Origin: an uncultured Ruminococcus sp.
GTDB taxonomy: Bacteria > Bacillota > Clostridia > Oscillospirales > Ruminococcaceae
Direction of reading: 5' to 3'
Assembly: GCA_947174085.1 (NCBI GenBank)
Contig: CAMWHN010000122.1
Span: 1-6,808, forward strand
DNA: 6,808 bases
The position numbers and the translations under genes were made by a program. This document shows positions 1 to 5,228 of this stretch, piece by piece. Every line of letters begins with the position of its first letter. Position 1 is the first letter of the stretch. Below the pieces are notes generated by a model. It saw only the letters and a list, made by a program, of their open reading frames with translations. It searched no databases and was not told the DNA's origin.

Positions 1-6
1 ATAGAT

Positions 7-46
7 TTGCCAAACAAACTGTAACAAGTTATAGTTTGTTTGGCAA
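7..46. repeat. Long perfect inverted repeat, possible operon-end hairpin
   Basis: Arms 7-20 (TTGCCAAACAAACT) and 33-46 are exact reverse complements. The pairing continues inward through one G-T wobble to 24/29, giving an 18 bp stem with a 4-base loop. It lies just beyond the last leftward reading frame, where a transcription terminator would be expected. However, in the leftward direction the stem is followed by only ATCTAT, not a proper U-run. It could be an inefficient terminator, an mRNA-stabilising 3' hairpin or a protein-binding dyad. Confidence 0.65.
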
Positions 47-55
47 TCAGACTTT

Positions 56-91
56 ATTTTCAACAGGTTTAGTTGAAACACTGTTGAAAAT
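56..91. repeat. Second inverted repeat downstream of the leftward operon
   Basis: Arms 56-66 (ATTTTCAACAG) and 81-91 are perfect 11 bp reverse complements around a 14-base centre that can itself pair partly (GTTT 67-70 with AAAC 76-79). It starts 4 bases after the stop of the last leftward reading frame. With the hairpin at 7-46 it forms a tandem pair that may together end or stabilise the early leftward transcript. No U-run follows on the minus strand, so termination is inferred from position only. Confidence 0.5.
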
Positions 92-95
92 TTAT

Positions 96-305
96 TTAGT
101 GTAAAGCTTTATAAATGTCATTCATGATAGCTAGACAGCTATCAGCTGTAATGCAAACTTGCTTCTGGCTTTCATCTGCAAATGTAACGACAGCAAATTC
201 TTCGTATCCGTCTCGAACATACTAGGCTTTGATAACTTCGGTTCTGGTTGCGCACTCGTGTAATGCTTCACCAATCATCTGAACGAAATTCGCTTTATCC
301 TGCAT
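96..305 (-). pseudogene. Small phage protein interrupted by an in-frame TAG
   Basis: A minus-strand frame begins with ATG at 305, preceded by a strong GGAAGGAGAGGAG ribosome site that overlaps the end of the previous gene (2 bases between stop and start). It runs 27 codons (MQDKANFVQMIGEALHE...) to a TAG at 222-224. The same frame then stays open for another 41 codons (YVRDGYEEFAVVTFADESQ...) to a TAA at 96-98. The two halves read like one compact 69-residue protein: an N-terminal helix followed by beta-strand-like and helical segments. A single base change from CAG (Gln) or TGG (Trp) would explain the TAG. I do not recognise the family. It may be dead, may make a 27-residue peptide, or may depend on readthrough. 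TAG also ends the neighbouring gene at 308-310, so TAG is a normal stop here and a recent nonsense mutation is the simplest reading. Confidence 0.6.
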
Positions 306-307
306 GC

Positions 308-688
308 CTACTCCTCTCCTTCCATAGTTTTTTCATTATGCTGAAAATTATAAATTGTTGTTCCGTCAAGAATCGTTAAAAGCGTTTGGTCTAAATTTGT
401 ATCATTCAGTACCATCAACGTGACATGTGTTTGTGAATCCTTTGCATTCACGATTCTTTTCAAATCACTGCAATAGTTTTCAAACGATTTTACCGTGTGA
501 TTCCATTCATCAACGCCTTGTTTTTGAGTTGTGGCAATCACATCTACCAAGAAATCCTTTTTCCAGACAGAAATCTTGTAATTGTTAGCACTAGCGTTAT
601 ATGTAATCTTAACATTTTCCGTCAAATTTTCCTTTACTGACAGTTCAAGGGCTATTCTTATCATTTCATGACTAAAACTATTTTCCAT
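308..688 (-). CDS. Hypothetical early-operon protein, 126 aa
   Basis: No family is recognised. The predicted product is acidic and apparently soluble, with no membrane segment or cysteine cluster. A helical N-terminus (MENSFSHEMIRIALEL) is followed by alternating strand-like stretches (VKITYNA, YKISVWKK, LVDVIATTQ) and a mixed C-terminal half (HVTLMVLND, LLTILDGTTIYNF), which would suit a small alpha/beta fold. The start is a choice. A GTG at 697 has the AAAGG motif (701-705) only 2 bases away, too close, whereas ATG at 688 lies 11 bases from it, so 688 is preferred. The gene is sixth in the leftward early operon, 48 bases after its upstream neighbour and 2 bases before the broken small gene, so it is probably co-expressed with the replication genes. 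Accessory genes in this position are often host-takeover or replication-accessory proteins, but nothing in the sequence proves that. Confidence 0.75.
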   Translation of the reverse strand: MENSFSHEMIRIALELSVKENLTENVKITYNASANNYKISVWKKDFLVDVIATTQKQGVDEWNHTVKSFENYCSDLKRIVNAKDSQTHVTLMVLNDTNLDQTLLTILDGTTIYNFQHNEKTMEGEE

Positions 689-736
689 GTTTTTCACTAC
701 CTTTCAATGTATTTTTTACAATCTGTTTAAAATTCA

Positions 737-976
737 TCAAAGTGTCTCATTTTCCGACATATCATTCGCATACATTTTGATAGCGTCTTTATAAGAACGC
801 CTGATGTTTTTAAGTGCTTCCGAAACTGTCATGCCTCTGATTACCATATCATTGATAAGCACACTGACAAGACAGCGGTGCATTGTAAGTAATTCTTCTG
901 TGGTTACATCTGGATTGTTCAGATAAACGCCAATATTTTTCTTACCATATGTAATTATAATTCTTGTTTCTTCCAT
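737..976 (-). CDS. Hypothetical small protein, 79 aa, downstream of helicase loader
   Basis: No family is recognised. The start at 976 (MEETRIIITYGKKN) is chosen because AGGAAGGAAG lies 8 bases upstream. A TTG start at 1006 would overlap the loader gene and place that ribosome site inside the gene. The product has a short strand-rich N-terminus (IIITYGKKNIGVYLN) and then predicted helices (TTEELLTMHRCLVSVLIND and TVSEALKNIRRSYKDAIK), ending in an acidic tail. The size and layout suit a small phage regulatory or partner protein. It follows the helicase loader by 19 bases in the same leftward operon, so a role linked to replication is plausible from context only. Confidence 0.75.
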   Translation of the reverse strand: MEETRIIITYGKKNIGVYLNNPDVTTEELLTMHRCLVSVLINDMVIRGMTVSEALKNIRRSYKDAIKMYANDMSENETL

Positions 977-995
977 TTTTTCAGCTTCCTTCCTG

Positions 996-1856
996 TCAGA
1001 ATCCAAAAATCTCCATAGATTTTTTTGCTTTTTCTAAATTGAGTGTTCCTCTAAGGTCAATGCCTTTGACTTGTATCCATCTTGTCATTTCAAACAATCT
1101 GCTGTATACACGCCTATCCTCAATTCTGTTGGATTCAGCTGTCATTGTTGCAGTTGTCAGGTTTGTTGTCACAATGATGGGTCTACCGCTTTTACATCTG
1201 TACTCGATAACTTTAATCACAACTTCATCAATATAACCAGTCTTACGTTCTATACCAAGGTCATCAATTACAAGCAATTCATATTCTGAAAAACTGTCAA
1301 AGTAGGCTTCTTTATCCTCCACACTCCATGCACCATCTATAATTCTGGGAAAACTTGTCATCAGACAGGAATACCCCTGTTCAATCACACTGTTTGCAAT
1401 GCAAGCAGCAAGAAATGATTTTCCTGTGCCGACATCGCCCCATAATGTTAGACCAATATTATTTTCTAGTGCTTGTGCAAATTTGTTAGCATAGATTCTG
1501 CATTTCTGCATTGCTTCACGGTCACTAATGCCTCTATCAGTTTGAAAACGCCATGTACGGAGATATTTCTCTGGAAAGCATCTTTCACGAGCTTGCTCAA
1601 TATGTGCAATATGTTCAGCTTCTTTTATTTTTGATTCTTCCTGTAATTTACAATCACATGCCATATATGTGATTCGAGGAAAATCAGGGTTAATTTCGCA
1701 GAGCTGTGACCAGATTTTTTCATCAAGTCTCTGCTGTTTCGGCGTGTGGCATTTTGCACAATACAGCAGTCCGTCAGTTCCTATGTAATCTTCTTTGGTA
1801 ACAGCAGCACTTATCTGCCATTCTTTGAGAAGGTCTTTCAAGATTTCATTTGTCAT
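996..1856 (-). CDS. dnaC: DnaC-type replicative helicase loader, AAA+ ATPase with N-terminal zinc-finger-like motif
   Basis: The product has 286 residues. It should load the host DnaB-type helicase onto the origin melted by the replisome organizer encoded just upstream. The ATPase core is clear: Walker A GDVGTGKS at 140-147, Walker B LLVIDDLG at 194-201, sensor-1 region IIVTTNL at 227-233, and a conserved C-terminal YSRLFEM stretch with a likely arginine finger at R253. The N-terminal region has CAKC (33-36) and CDC (67-69), an arrangement that suits zinc binding, as in many phage and Bacillota DnaC/DnaI-type loaders. IstB, the transposition ATPase of the same superfamily, is unlikely because no IstA transposase lies nearby and the neighbour is a phage initiator. 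The start at 1856 has AAAGGAG 8 bases upstream; that site overlaps the stop of the replisome organizer, suggesting coupled translation. Length is within the normal range, with no sign of truncation. Confidence 0.93.
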   Translation of the reverse strand: MTNEILKDLLKEWQISAAVTKEDYIGTDGLLYCAKCHTPKQQRLDEKIWSQLCEINPDFPRITYMACDCKLQEESKIKEAEHIAHIEQARERCFPEKYLRTWRFQTDRGISDREAMQKCRIYANKFAQALENNIGLTLWGDVGTGKSFLAACIANSVIEQGYSCLMTSFPRIIDGAWSVEDKEAYFDSFSEYELLVIDDLGIERKTGYIDEVVIKVIEYRCKSGRPIIVTTNLTTATMTAESNRIEDRRVYSRLFEMTRWIQVKGIDLRGTLNLEKAKKSMEIFGF

Positions 1857-1870
1857 GTTTATTACTCCTT

Positions 1871-2695
1871 TCAGGGAATTACTCCCATTGACCTGAGAAA
1901 TTCTTCACTGTATGCTTTCGTATCTGGACGATAAGTATCCGATGAATTTTGTACACTTCTGTCTTTATACTTATTTTTCAGTATTTTCAGCATATGGTCA
2001 TCTGATAAAATCCAATCGAAATCAGCATGAAATGCTTTGTTGACTTCACCTCGCAGGAACGGGCTTGTCTGCGCCAGTTCAAAAGCTTTTTTGATGTCAT
2101 CTACAGAATAACCGTCATGCAGTCTTGTCCTGATTGCGTTCCGACGGTTTTCAGTTAATCTATGTGCTTTCGGTAAGGATTTACAGATACTGTTATACAG
2201 CTCTAAAATTTCATCGTAGGAAATTTTTTCTTTTTGTTTTGAGTTTTCAGTTTCAGGACTAGCGCCATCAGTTTCGGAGTCTATTTTATTCGTTATTTTA
2301 TCTGCTATATTATCTATTATATTATTGGGTAAACTGAGTTTAATACCCCCATTAAACTTAGTTGTATACCCCGTTAAACTTTGTTGCATGGGGGTATTAA
2401 ACTTAGTTGTATAGTATTTAACAAACTTTACATTATTTACATAGTATTCTTCTTTCTGAATTAGGTTATTTTCAAGAAGAGATTTTAAATTTTTCATGAC
2501 ACCTTGTTTTGTGCTACTTGTCCAATCCGCCAAGTATTTTAAACTACCTGTAAAAAACTGATTCTCAGTTTGTGAAAAGGCATAAATTATGGCATACACA
2601 AGTAATTCATTGCCTTTCAGATTCAGCTCGTTGACCATCCATCCATGAATAACAATGAAATTCTCATTTTTAACTATACTTTTCTTGTCAAGCAT
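1871..2695 (-). CDS. Phage replisome organizer / replication initiator
   Basis: The product has 274 residues. The N-terminal part (about 12-95: NFIVIHGWMVNELNLKGNE..., then SLKYLADWTSSTKQGVMKNLKSLLENNLIQKE) is a winged-helix DNA-binding domain of the kind found in Gram-positive phage initiators. A low-complexity linker follows (about 95-155) and is encoded by the origin repeats. The C-terminal module (about 158-245: YDEILELYNSIC...LPKAHRLTENRRNAIRTRL...FLRGEVNKAFHADFDWIL...ILKNKY) resembles the conserved tail of DnaD-like phage replication proteins, thought to contact the helicase loader. Binding to its own gene is inferred from the repeats inside it, as with phage lambda O. The start at 2695 has AAAGGAGG 7 bases upstream. 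It lies between the antirepressor (32-base gap) and the dnaC-like gene (14-base gap) in the leftward early operon. Confidence 0.88.
   Translation of the reverse strand: MLDKKSIVKNENFIVIHGWMVNELNLKGNELLVYAIIYAFSQTENQFFTGSLKYLADWTSSTKQGVMKNLKSLLENNLIQKEEYYVNNVKFVKYYTTKFNTPMQQSLTGYTTKFNGGIKLSLPNNIIDNIADKITNKIDSETDGASPETENSKQKEKISYDEILELYNSICKSLPKAHRLTENRRNAIRTRLHDGYSVDDIKKAFELAQTSPFLRGEVNKAFHADFDWILSDDHMLKILKNKYKDRSVQNSSDTYRPDTKAYSEEFLRSMGVIP
2281..2413 (-). other. Predicted phage replication origin inside the initiator gene
   Basis: Four related repeats start near 2328, 2351, 2373 and 2396, so they are 22-23 bp apart, about two helical turns. Two are identical over 18 bp (2351-2368 and 2396-2413, ATTAAACTTAGTTGTATA), the third (2373-2389) differs at 3 of 17 positions, and the first is looser. 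Their core, AACTnAGTT, has dyad symmetry. A fifth degenerate copy may start near 2420. C/G runs (CCCCC 2346-2350, CCCC 2369-2372, GGGGG 2390-2394) separate the repeats. Immediately beside them, 2281-2326 contains only about 7 G or C in 46 bases, a good candidate for the unwinding element. Iterons plus an AT-rich stretch inside the initiator gene is the known layout of lambdoid and many Gram-positive phage origins. Confidence 0.75.
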
Positions 2696-2727
2696 ACTTT
2701 TGCCTCCTTTCTAATCTGTCTGTTTAT

Positions 2728-3525
2728 TCATATGTCTACATCTTGTAATTTTTCGATTATCGGCAAAATTTGTTCTCTTTTCAGAAGTTCATAAATGAAC
2801 AGTCTGCCTTTCTGTGTCCAGTAAGTATGAATTTTTGTGTGTGCTTGACCTTTGTAATCATAATAGGTATGCGTTTTTGTTGAAGTTAAGCCCATCTGTG
2901 CATATTTTTGATATAAAAGCCAGATTTCACCGTTATTGTACTGAATCCCTTTCTGTTTCAGAAGCTCATTGAGCCATGTTGCCGACTGTCCGTAATCTTT
3001 AGCAATGACAGTAGTGCTTATCAAGTCAGCACAATTCAGCACCAAGTCATAGTAGCTTGCTTTCGGCTGTAATTCAGCTATCTGCTGTGCCTGAACACTG
3101 ATAGTCATTTGCAGAGCTTTCTTTTCCTGCTGTTCTTCAATCCAGCGTTTCGCTCTCTCAATAGGGTCAGCAATAATATAGCTATCCTGTGTTTTCGGTC
3201 TGAAATAGCTGTCAACCAGAAAATCATAAACTTCCCAAGCCTTGTCTGTGTTCAAGCTCTTTGCGTGAAGCAAAGCTCCTTTTTCTGTCCATAAGTAGAG
3301 GGATGGAGCATTCTTTTTAACTAGGTCGGATTTTCCGACCAAGTTCTTGAACTCTTTCAGCTCCTCACCTCTCAAGAAGTAATAATGCTTGCCTTCTATG
3401 TATCTGGATTTGTTTTCAGAAAAATTGTCCTTGATTCTGTCAGTAGTTACTTTGTAGCTTTCTGCTACTTGTGCGGTTGTGAGTACTCTTTGCTGAGAGT
3501 ACTCAATTGTTGTTGGTAATTTCAT
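2728..3525 (-). CDS. Phage antirepressor with ORF6N-like N-terminus and KilAC/ANT-like C-terminus
   Basis: The product has 265 residues. The N-terminal region (about 11-105: RVLTTAQVAESYKVTTDRIKDNF, then KHYYFLRGEELKEF, SLYLWTEKGALLHAKSL, AWEVYDFLVDSYF) matches the ORF6N DNA-binding pattern. A helical, charged linker (about 121-155, ERAKRWIEEQQEKKALQ) leads to a C-terminal KilAC/ANT-type region (about 156-261: YYDLVLNCADLISTTVIAKDYG, WLNELLKQKGIQY, IWLLYQKYAQMGLTSTKTHTY, YWTQKGRLFIYELL). Such proteins counter phage repressors and push lysogens towards lytic growth. That fits here because the CI-like repressor lacks a cleavage domain. ATG at 3525 is chosen because AGGAG lies 10 bases upstream; a TTG at 3546 has no usable site. 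It starts 17 bases after the Cro-like gene. A 10 bp hairpin lies within its first codons. Confidence 0.9.
   Translation of the reverse strand: MKLPTTIEYSQQRVLTTAQVAESYKVTTDRIKDNFSENKSRYIEGKHYYFLRGEELKEFKNLVGKSDLVKKNAPSLYLWTEKGALLHAKSLNTDKAWEVYDFLVDSYFRPKTQDSYIIADPIERAKRWIEEQQEKKALQMTISVQAQQIAELQPKASYYDLVLNCADLISTTVIAKDYGQSATWLNELLKQKGIQYNNGEIWLLYQKYAQMGLTSTKTHTYYDYKGQAHTKIHTYWTQKGRLFIYELLKREQILPIIEKLQDVDI
3480..3505 (-). promoter_or_regulatory. Perfect hairpin at the 5' end of the antirepressor coding region
   Basis: Arms 3480-3489 (TGAGTACTCT) and 3496-3505 pair perfectly over 10 bp with a 6-base loop. Each arm contains the 8 bp palindrome GAGTACTC, so the site is also two palindromes 16 bp apart. 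In the mRNA it begins 18 bases after the antirepressor ATG, where it could slow translation. As DNA it could be a repressor site. Antirepressors in other phages are often translationally controlled; here that is inference. Confidence 0.45.
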
Positions 3526-3542
3526 AATTGATTTTCTCCTTT

Positions 3543-3764
3543 TCAATTTTCAAGATTCTGTTCGACAAATTTCTTCCTGCCAAGAAGTCCGTCAATAGAG
3601 CAGTCAAGCGTATCTGCAATTTTACTCAAAACTGCAACTGATGGAACTTTTGTGCCACTCTCGTAATAAGCGATGTTGACACGGTTGACATTGATTTCTT
3701 TCGCAAGTTTTTCCTGTGTCAGCCCACGCTTTTCACGGATAGACTTTAGATTTTCTCCGAGCAT
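3543..3764 (-). CDS. Cro-like XRE-family helix-turn-helix regulator
   Basis: The product has 73 residues, almost all of it one HTH_3/XRE DNA-binding domain: LGENLKSIREKRGLTQEKLAKEINVNRVNIAYYESG (2-37), then the supporting helices VPSVAVLSKIADTLDCSIDGLLG (40-62) and a short tail. There is no oligomerisation or peptidase domain, as expected for Cro-type proteins. It is the first gene of the leftward early operon, about 114 bases downstream of the predicted start of the left promoter, and probably represses the rightward lysogenic promoter and eventually its own. ATG at 3764 is preferred over TTG at 3782, because AGGAAGTGAT lies upstream of 3764 and nothing precedes the TTG. Which of the two XRE proteins is Cro-like is inferred from layout: this one is transcribed with the replication genes. 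Confidence 0.88.
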   Translation of the reverse strand: MLGENLKSIREKRGLTQEKLAKEINVNRVNIAYYESGTKVPSVAVLSKIADTLDCSIDGLLGRKKFVEQNLEN

Positions 3765-3801
3765 ATTATCACTTCCTTTCAATATTTAATTTTCAAAATG
3801 C

Positions 3802-3830
3802 TTGACTTTTCTTGTAACCTATGGTATACT
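3802..3830 (+). promoter_or_regulatory. Rightward lysogenic promoter
   Basis: TTGACT (3802-3807), a 17-base spacer and TATACT (3825-3830), with TGG directly before the -10 as an extended -10 element, make a strong predicted promoter. The start is expected near 3837, giving the CI-like gene a leader of about 146 bases. The promoter points towards the leftward one, so RNA polymerases from the two would meet head-on. Confidence 0.78.
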
Positions 3831-3869
3831 AATAGTAGCAAATAAGTTTTTGCTTTTTAGTGTAACCTT

Positions 3870-3894
3870 GTGATTACAATCGTTATTGTATCAC
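3870..3894. promoter_or_regulatory. Candidate operator dyad over the leftward promoter
   Basis: GTGATTACAAT (3870-3880) and ATTGTATCAC (3885-3894) form an inverted repeat around CGTT, perfect except for one extra T. The inner part, TACAAT-N4-ATTGTA, is exact. It covers the -10 (3885-3890) and the expected start (about 3878) of the leftward promoter, so a bound repressor would block it. A half-site, TACAAT, recurs at 3942-3947. TGTAACCT occurs at 3813-3820 and again at 3861-3868 and may be a second element. Confidence 0.6.
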
Positions 3895-3913
3895 GAAAAA
3901 CAGTGTTTGTCAA
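3885..3913 (-). promoter_or_regulatory. Leftward early promoter
   Basis: On the minus strand, TTGACA (3913-3908) is followed after exactly 17 bases by TACAAT (3890-3885), a near-perfect sigma-A promoter. The expected start is near 3878. It would drive the Cro-like gene, antirepressor, replisome organizer, helicase loader and the small genes. Its -10 sits inside the dyad at 3870-3894, consistent with tight repression in the lysogen. Confidence 0.82.
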
Positions 3914-3982
3914 TAATATTTCATTAAATTTCGTTATTTTGTACAATTGAACAGAAACCAAATTAGAAAGGCGGTGCTATTT

Positions 3983-4390
3983 ATGACTAATGCACAAATT
4001 TTAAAAGATAGAATCAAAAATCAGTGTGAAAAACAAGAAAAATCTATGACAGTAATGCTTTCAGAGCTTTCATTAGGAGTGAATGCTGTCAATCAAATCA
4101 ACGAAAAAAAGGGAATGGGTGCATTTACACTTTCTAAAATCGCCGATTATTTAAATTGCTCCGTAGACTATCTTCTAGGTAGAACAGATAAGCCTAACAA
4201 TTTTGGTGACACCTATTATGGCGATAATAATGGATTTCAGGCTAACAGAGGAACTTTTAATATTGGCAAAACAGAAGAAAAAACAGACAATACAACAGAA
4301 GAATTTATTCAAGCATTCAAGAGTATGGAATTACCTGACAGGGTCGAAGTTATGAAATTTGCATTTGATAGAATAAAAAAAGACACATGA
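3983..4390 (+). CDS. CI-like XRE-family phage repressor without a cleavage domain
   Basis: The product has 135 residues. An XRE-type helix-turn-helix domain spans about 4-66 (AQILKDRIKNQCEKQEKSMTVMLSELSLGVNAVNQI...GAFTLSKIADYLNCSVDYLLG). A polar, glycine- and asparagine-rich linker follows (about 70-100), then a helical tail (about 104-133, TEEFIQAFKSMELPDRVEVMKF) likely to mediate dimerisation. There is no S24/LexA-like peptidase, so RecA-driven self-cleavage is not expected; the antirepressor across the switch offers another induction route. The start at 3983 follows AAAGGCGGTG by 6 bases; a TTG at 3947 is unsupported. Being first on the rightward side and followed by an exclusion-type gene, it is the likely maintenance repressor of lysogeny. 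Confidence 0.85.
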   Translation: MTNAQILKDRIKNQCEKQEKSMTVMLSELSLGVNAVNQINEKKGMGAFTLSKIADYLNCSVDYLLGRTDKPNNFGDTYYGDNNGFQANRGTFNIGKTEEKTDNTTEEFIQAFKSMELPDRVEVMKFAFDRIKKDT

Positions 4391-4402
4391 AAATAAAAAA
4401 AT

Positions 4403-4428
4403 CCACGCAAAAAGCGTGGAGGAAAGGA
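4403..4428 (+). promoter_or_regulatory. Hairpin overlapping the ribosome site of the Abi-alpha gene
   Basis: CCACGC (4403-4408) pairs with GCGTGG (4414-4419) around a loop of five A. The 3' arm contains the first GG of the GGAGG (4418-4422) upstream of ATG 4437; a second purine motif, AAAGGA (4423-4428), stays free, 8 bases from the ATG. The stem is not followed by a U-run, so it is not a terminator. It may lower translation of the downstream gene or separate it from the repressor gene. Confidence 0.45.
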
Positions 4429-4436
4429 AATACCTT

Positions 4437-5228
4437 ATGAGTAATTTAAAACTTCCTGAGAAAGTAACAGATAAAATCCTTGACATAGCAGACGAACATG
4501 CAGGAAAAATTATTGATAATATTGCAGATAAGCCAACCGAAGCTTTAGGAACAAATATTGCTGCTGCAATCAATCTTGTGTTCTCTCCTATACGTTATCT
4601 GGGTAAAAAAGCAGATATTCGCCATATGCATAAATTAAGCATATATGAAAAAGAATTGGCAGAAAAAGAAAAATCTATTCCAGAAGATAAGCGGATAGAA
4701 CCTGATTTTCAAGTTATTTCAACAACTTTGGAAAATTCTAAGTTTTGCATTACTAATGATGATTTGCGCCGGATGTTTGTAAATTTGATAGGGAGTGCGA
4801 TTAATTCTGATACAGCCGATATGGTACATCCTGCTTTTGCGGAGATGATAAAACAAATGAGTTCTATAGATGCACAGATTTTGAAATCATTTTCTGTAAA
4901 TGATATACAACCTATAATGGAAATAAATCAGCTTTTTAAACCTTTAAATTTCTACAGCACAGCATATACTAATCTGTTTTTGATTGAGAAAGATTCCGTT
5001 CAATCACTTGATAAAGCTAGTGTTGCTATTACAAATTTGAACAGAATTGGACTTATAAATATAGATTATACAAAAACTCTATTTGGTGAACCTATATATG
5101 AGGATTTAGTTAAAGTTGCAGATAATATGACGCATAATTTTGGAGCATCGAATTTTAAATATGTAAAGGGCATAGCTTCACTTACTCCCATGGGACGGAA
5201 ATTTATTAAAATTTGTTTGTCGGATTAG
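4437..5228 (+). CDS. Abi-alpha (DUF4393) protein, candidate phage-exclusion factor
   Basis: The product has 263 residues. It is recognised by the family pattern: an N-terminal amphipathic region with small residues (about 8-47), LVFSPIRYLGKKADIRHMHKL (48-67), the charged helix YEKELAEKEKSIPEDKRIEPDFQVISTTLENSKFCITNDDLRRMFVNLIGSAIN (70-123) and the VHPAFAEMIKQMSSIDAQIL core (130-149). The C-terminal half (about 170-260) is less conserved and includes a late segment, IASLTPMGRKFIKICL, typical of the family end. Abi-alpha proteins are linked to abortive phage infection; the mechanism is not established. Its place just after the lysogenic repressor suits a lysogenic-conversion gene protecting the host from other phages. 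ATG at 4437 is preferred to a GTG at 4416, whose codon lies inside the hairpin. Its 3' end overlaps the convergent small gene by 23 bases. Confidence 0.85.
   Translation: MSNLKLPEKVTDKILDIADEHAGKIIDNIADKPTEALGTNIAAAINLVFSPIRYLGKKADIRHMHKLSIYEKELAEKEKSIPEDKRIEPDFQVISTTLENSKFCITNDDLRRMFVNLIGSAINSDTADMVHPAFAEMIKQMSSIDAQILKSFSVNDIQPIMEINQLFKPLNFYSTAYTNLFLIEKDSVQSLDKASVAITNLNRIGLINIDYTKTLFGEPIYEDLVKVADNMTHNFGASNFKYVKGIASLTPMGRKFIKICLSD

Noticed and set aside
964..1289. Two overlapping plus-strand frames opposite the helicase loader gene
   Set aside because: They lie antisense to a clear ATPase gene, have no ribosome sites and give cysteine/serine-rich sequences without family features.
996..1856. 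IstB transposition ATPase
   Set aside because: Same ATPase superfamily, but there is no IstA transposase or terminal repeats, and the N-terminal cysteine cluster and neighbouring phage initiator fit a helicase loader.
3109..3294. Plus-strand frame of about 61 codons opposite the antirepressor
   Set aside because: Antisense to a confident gene, with no ribosome site and no recognisable product.
3837..3858. Small terminator-like stem (AGCAAA with TTTGCT, then T-run) just after the rightward start
   Set aside because: Only 6 mostly A-T pairs with a short T-run; too weak to call as an attenuator.
4331..4573. Minus-strand hydrophobic frame of 80 codons opposite the CI-like and Abi-alpha genes
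   Set aside because: Its hydrophobicity is the reverse reading of helical coding sequence; no start signals.
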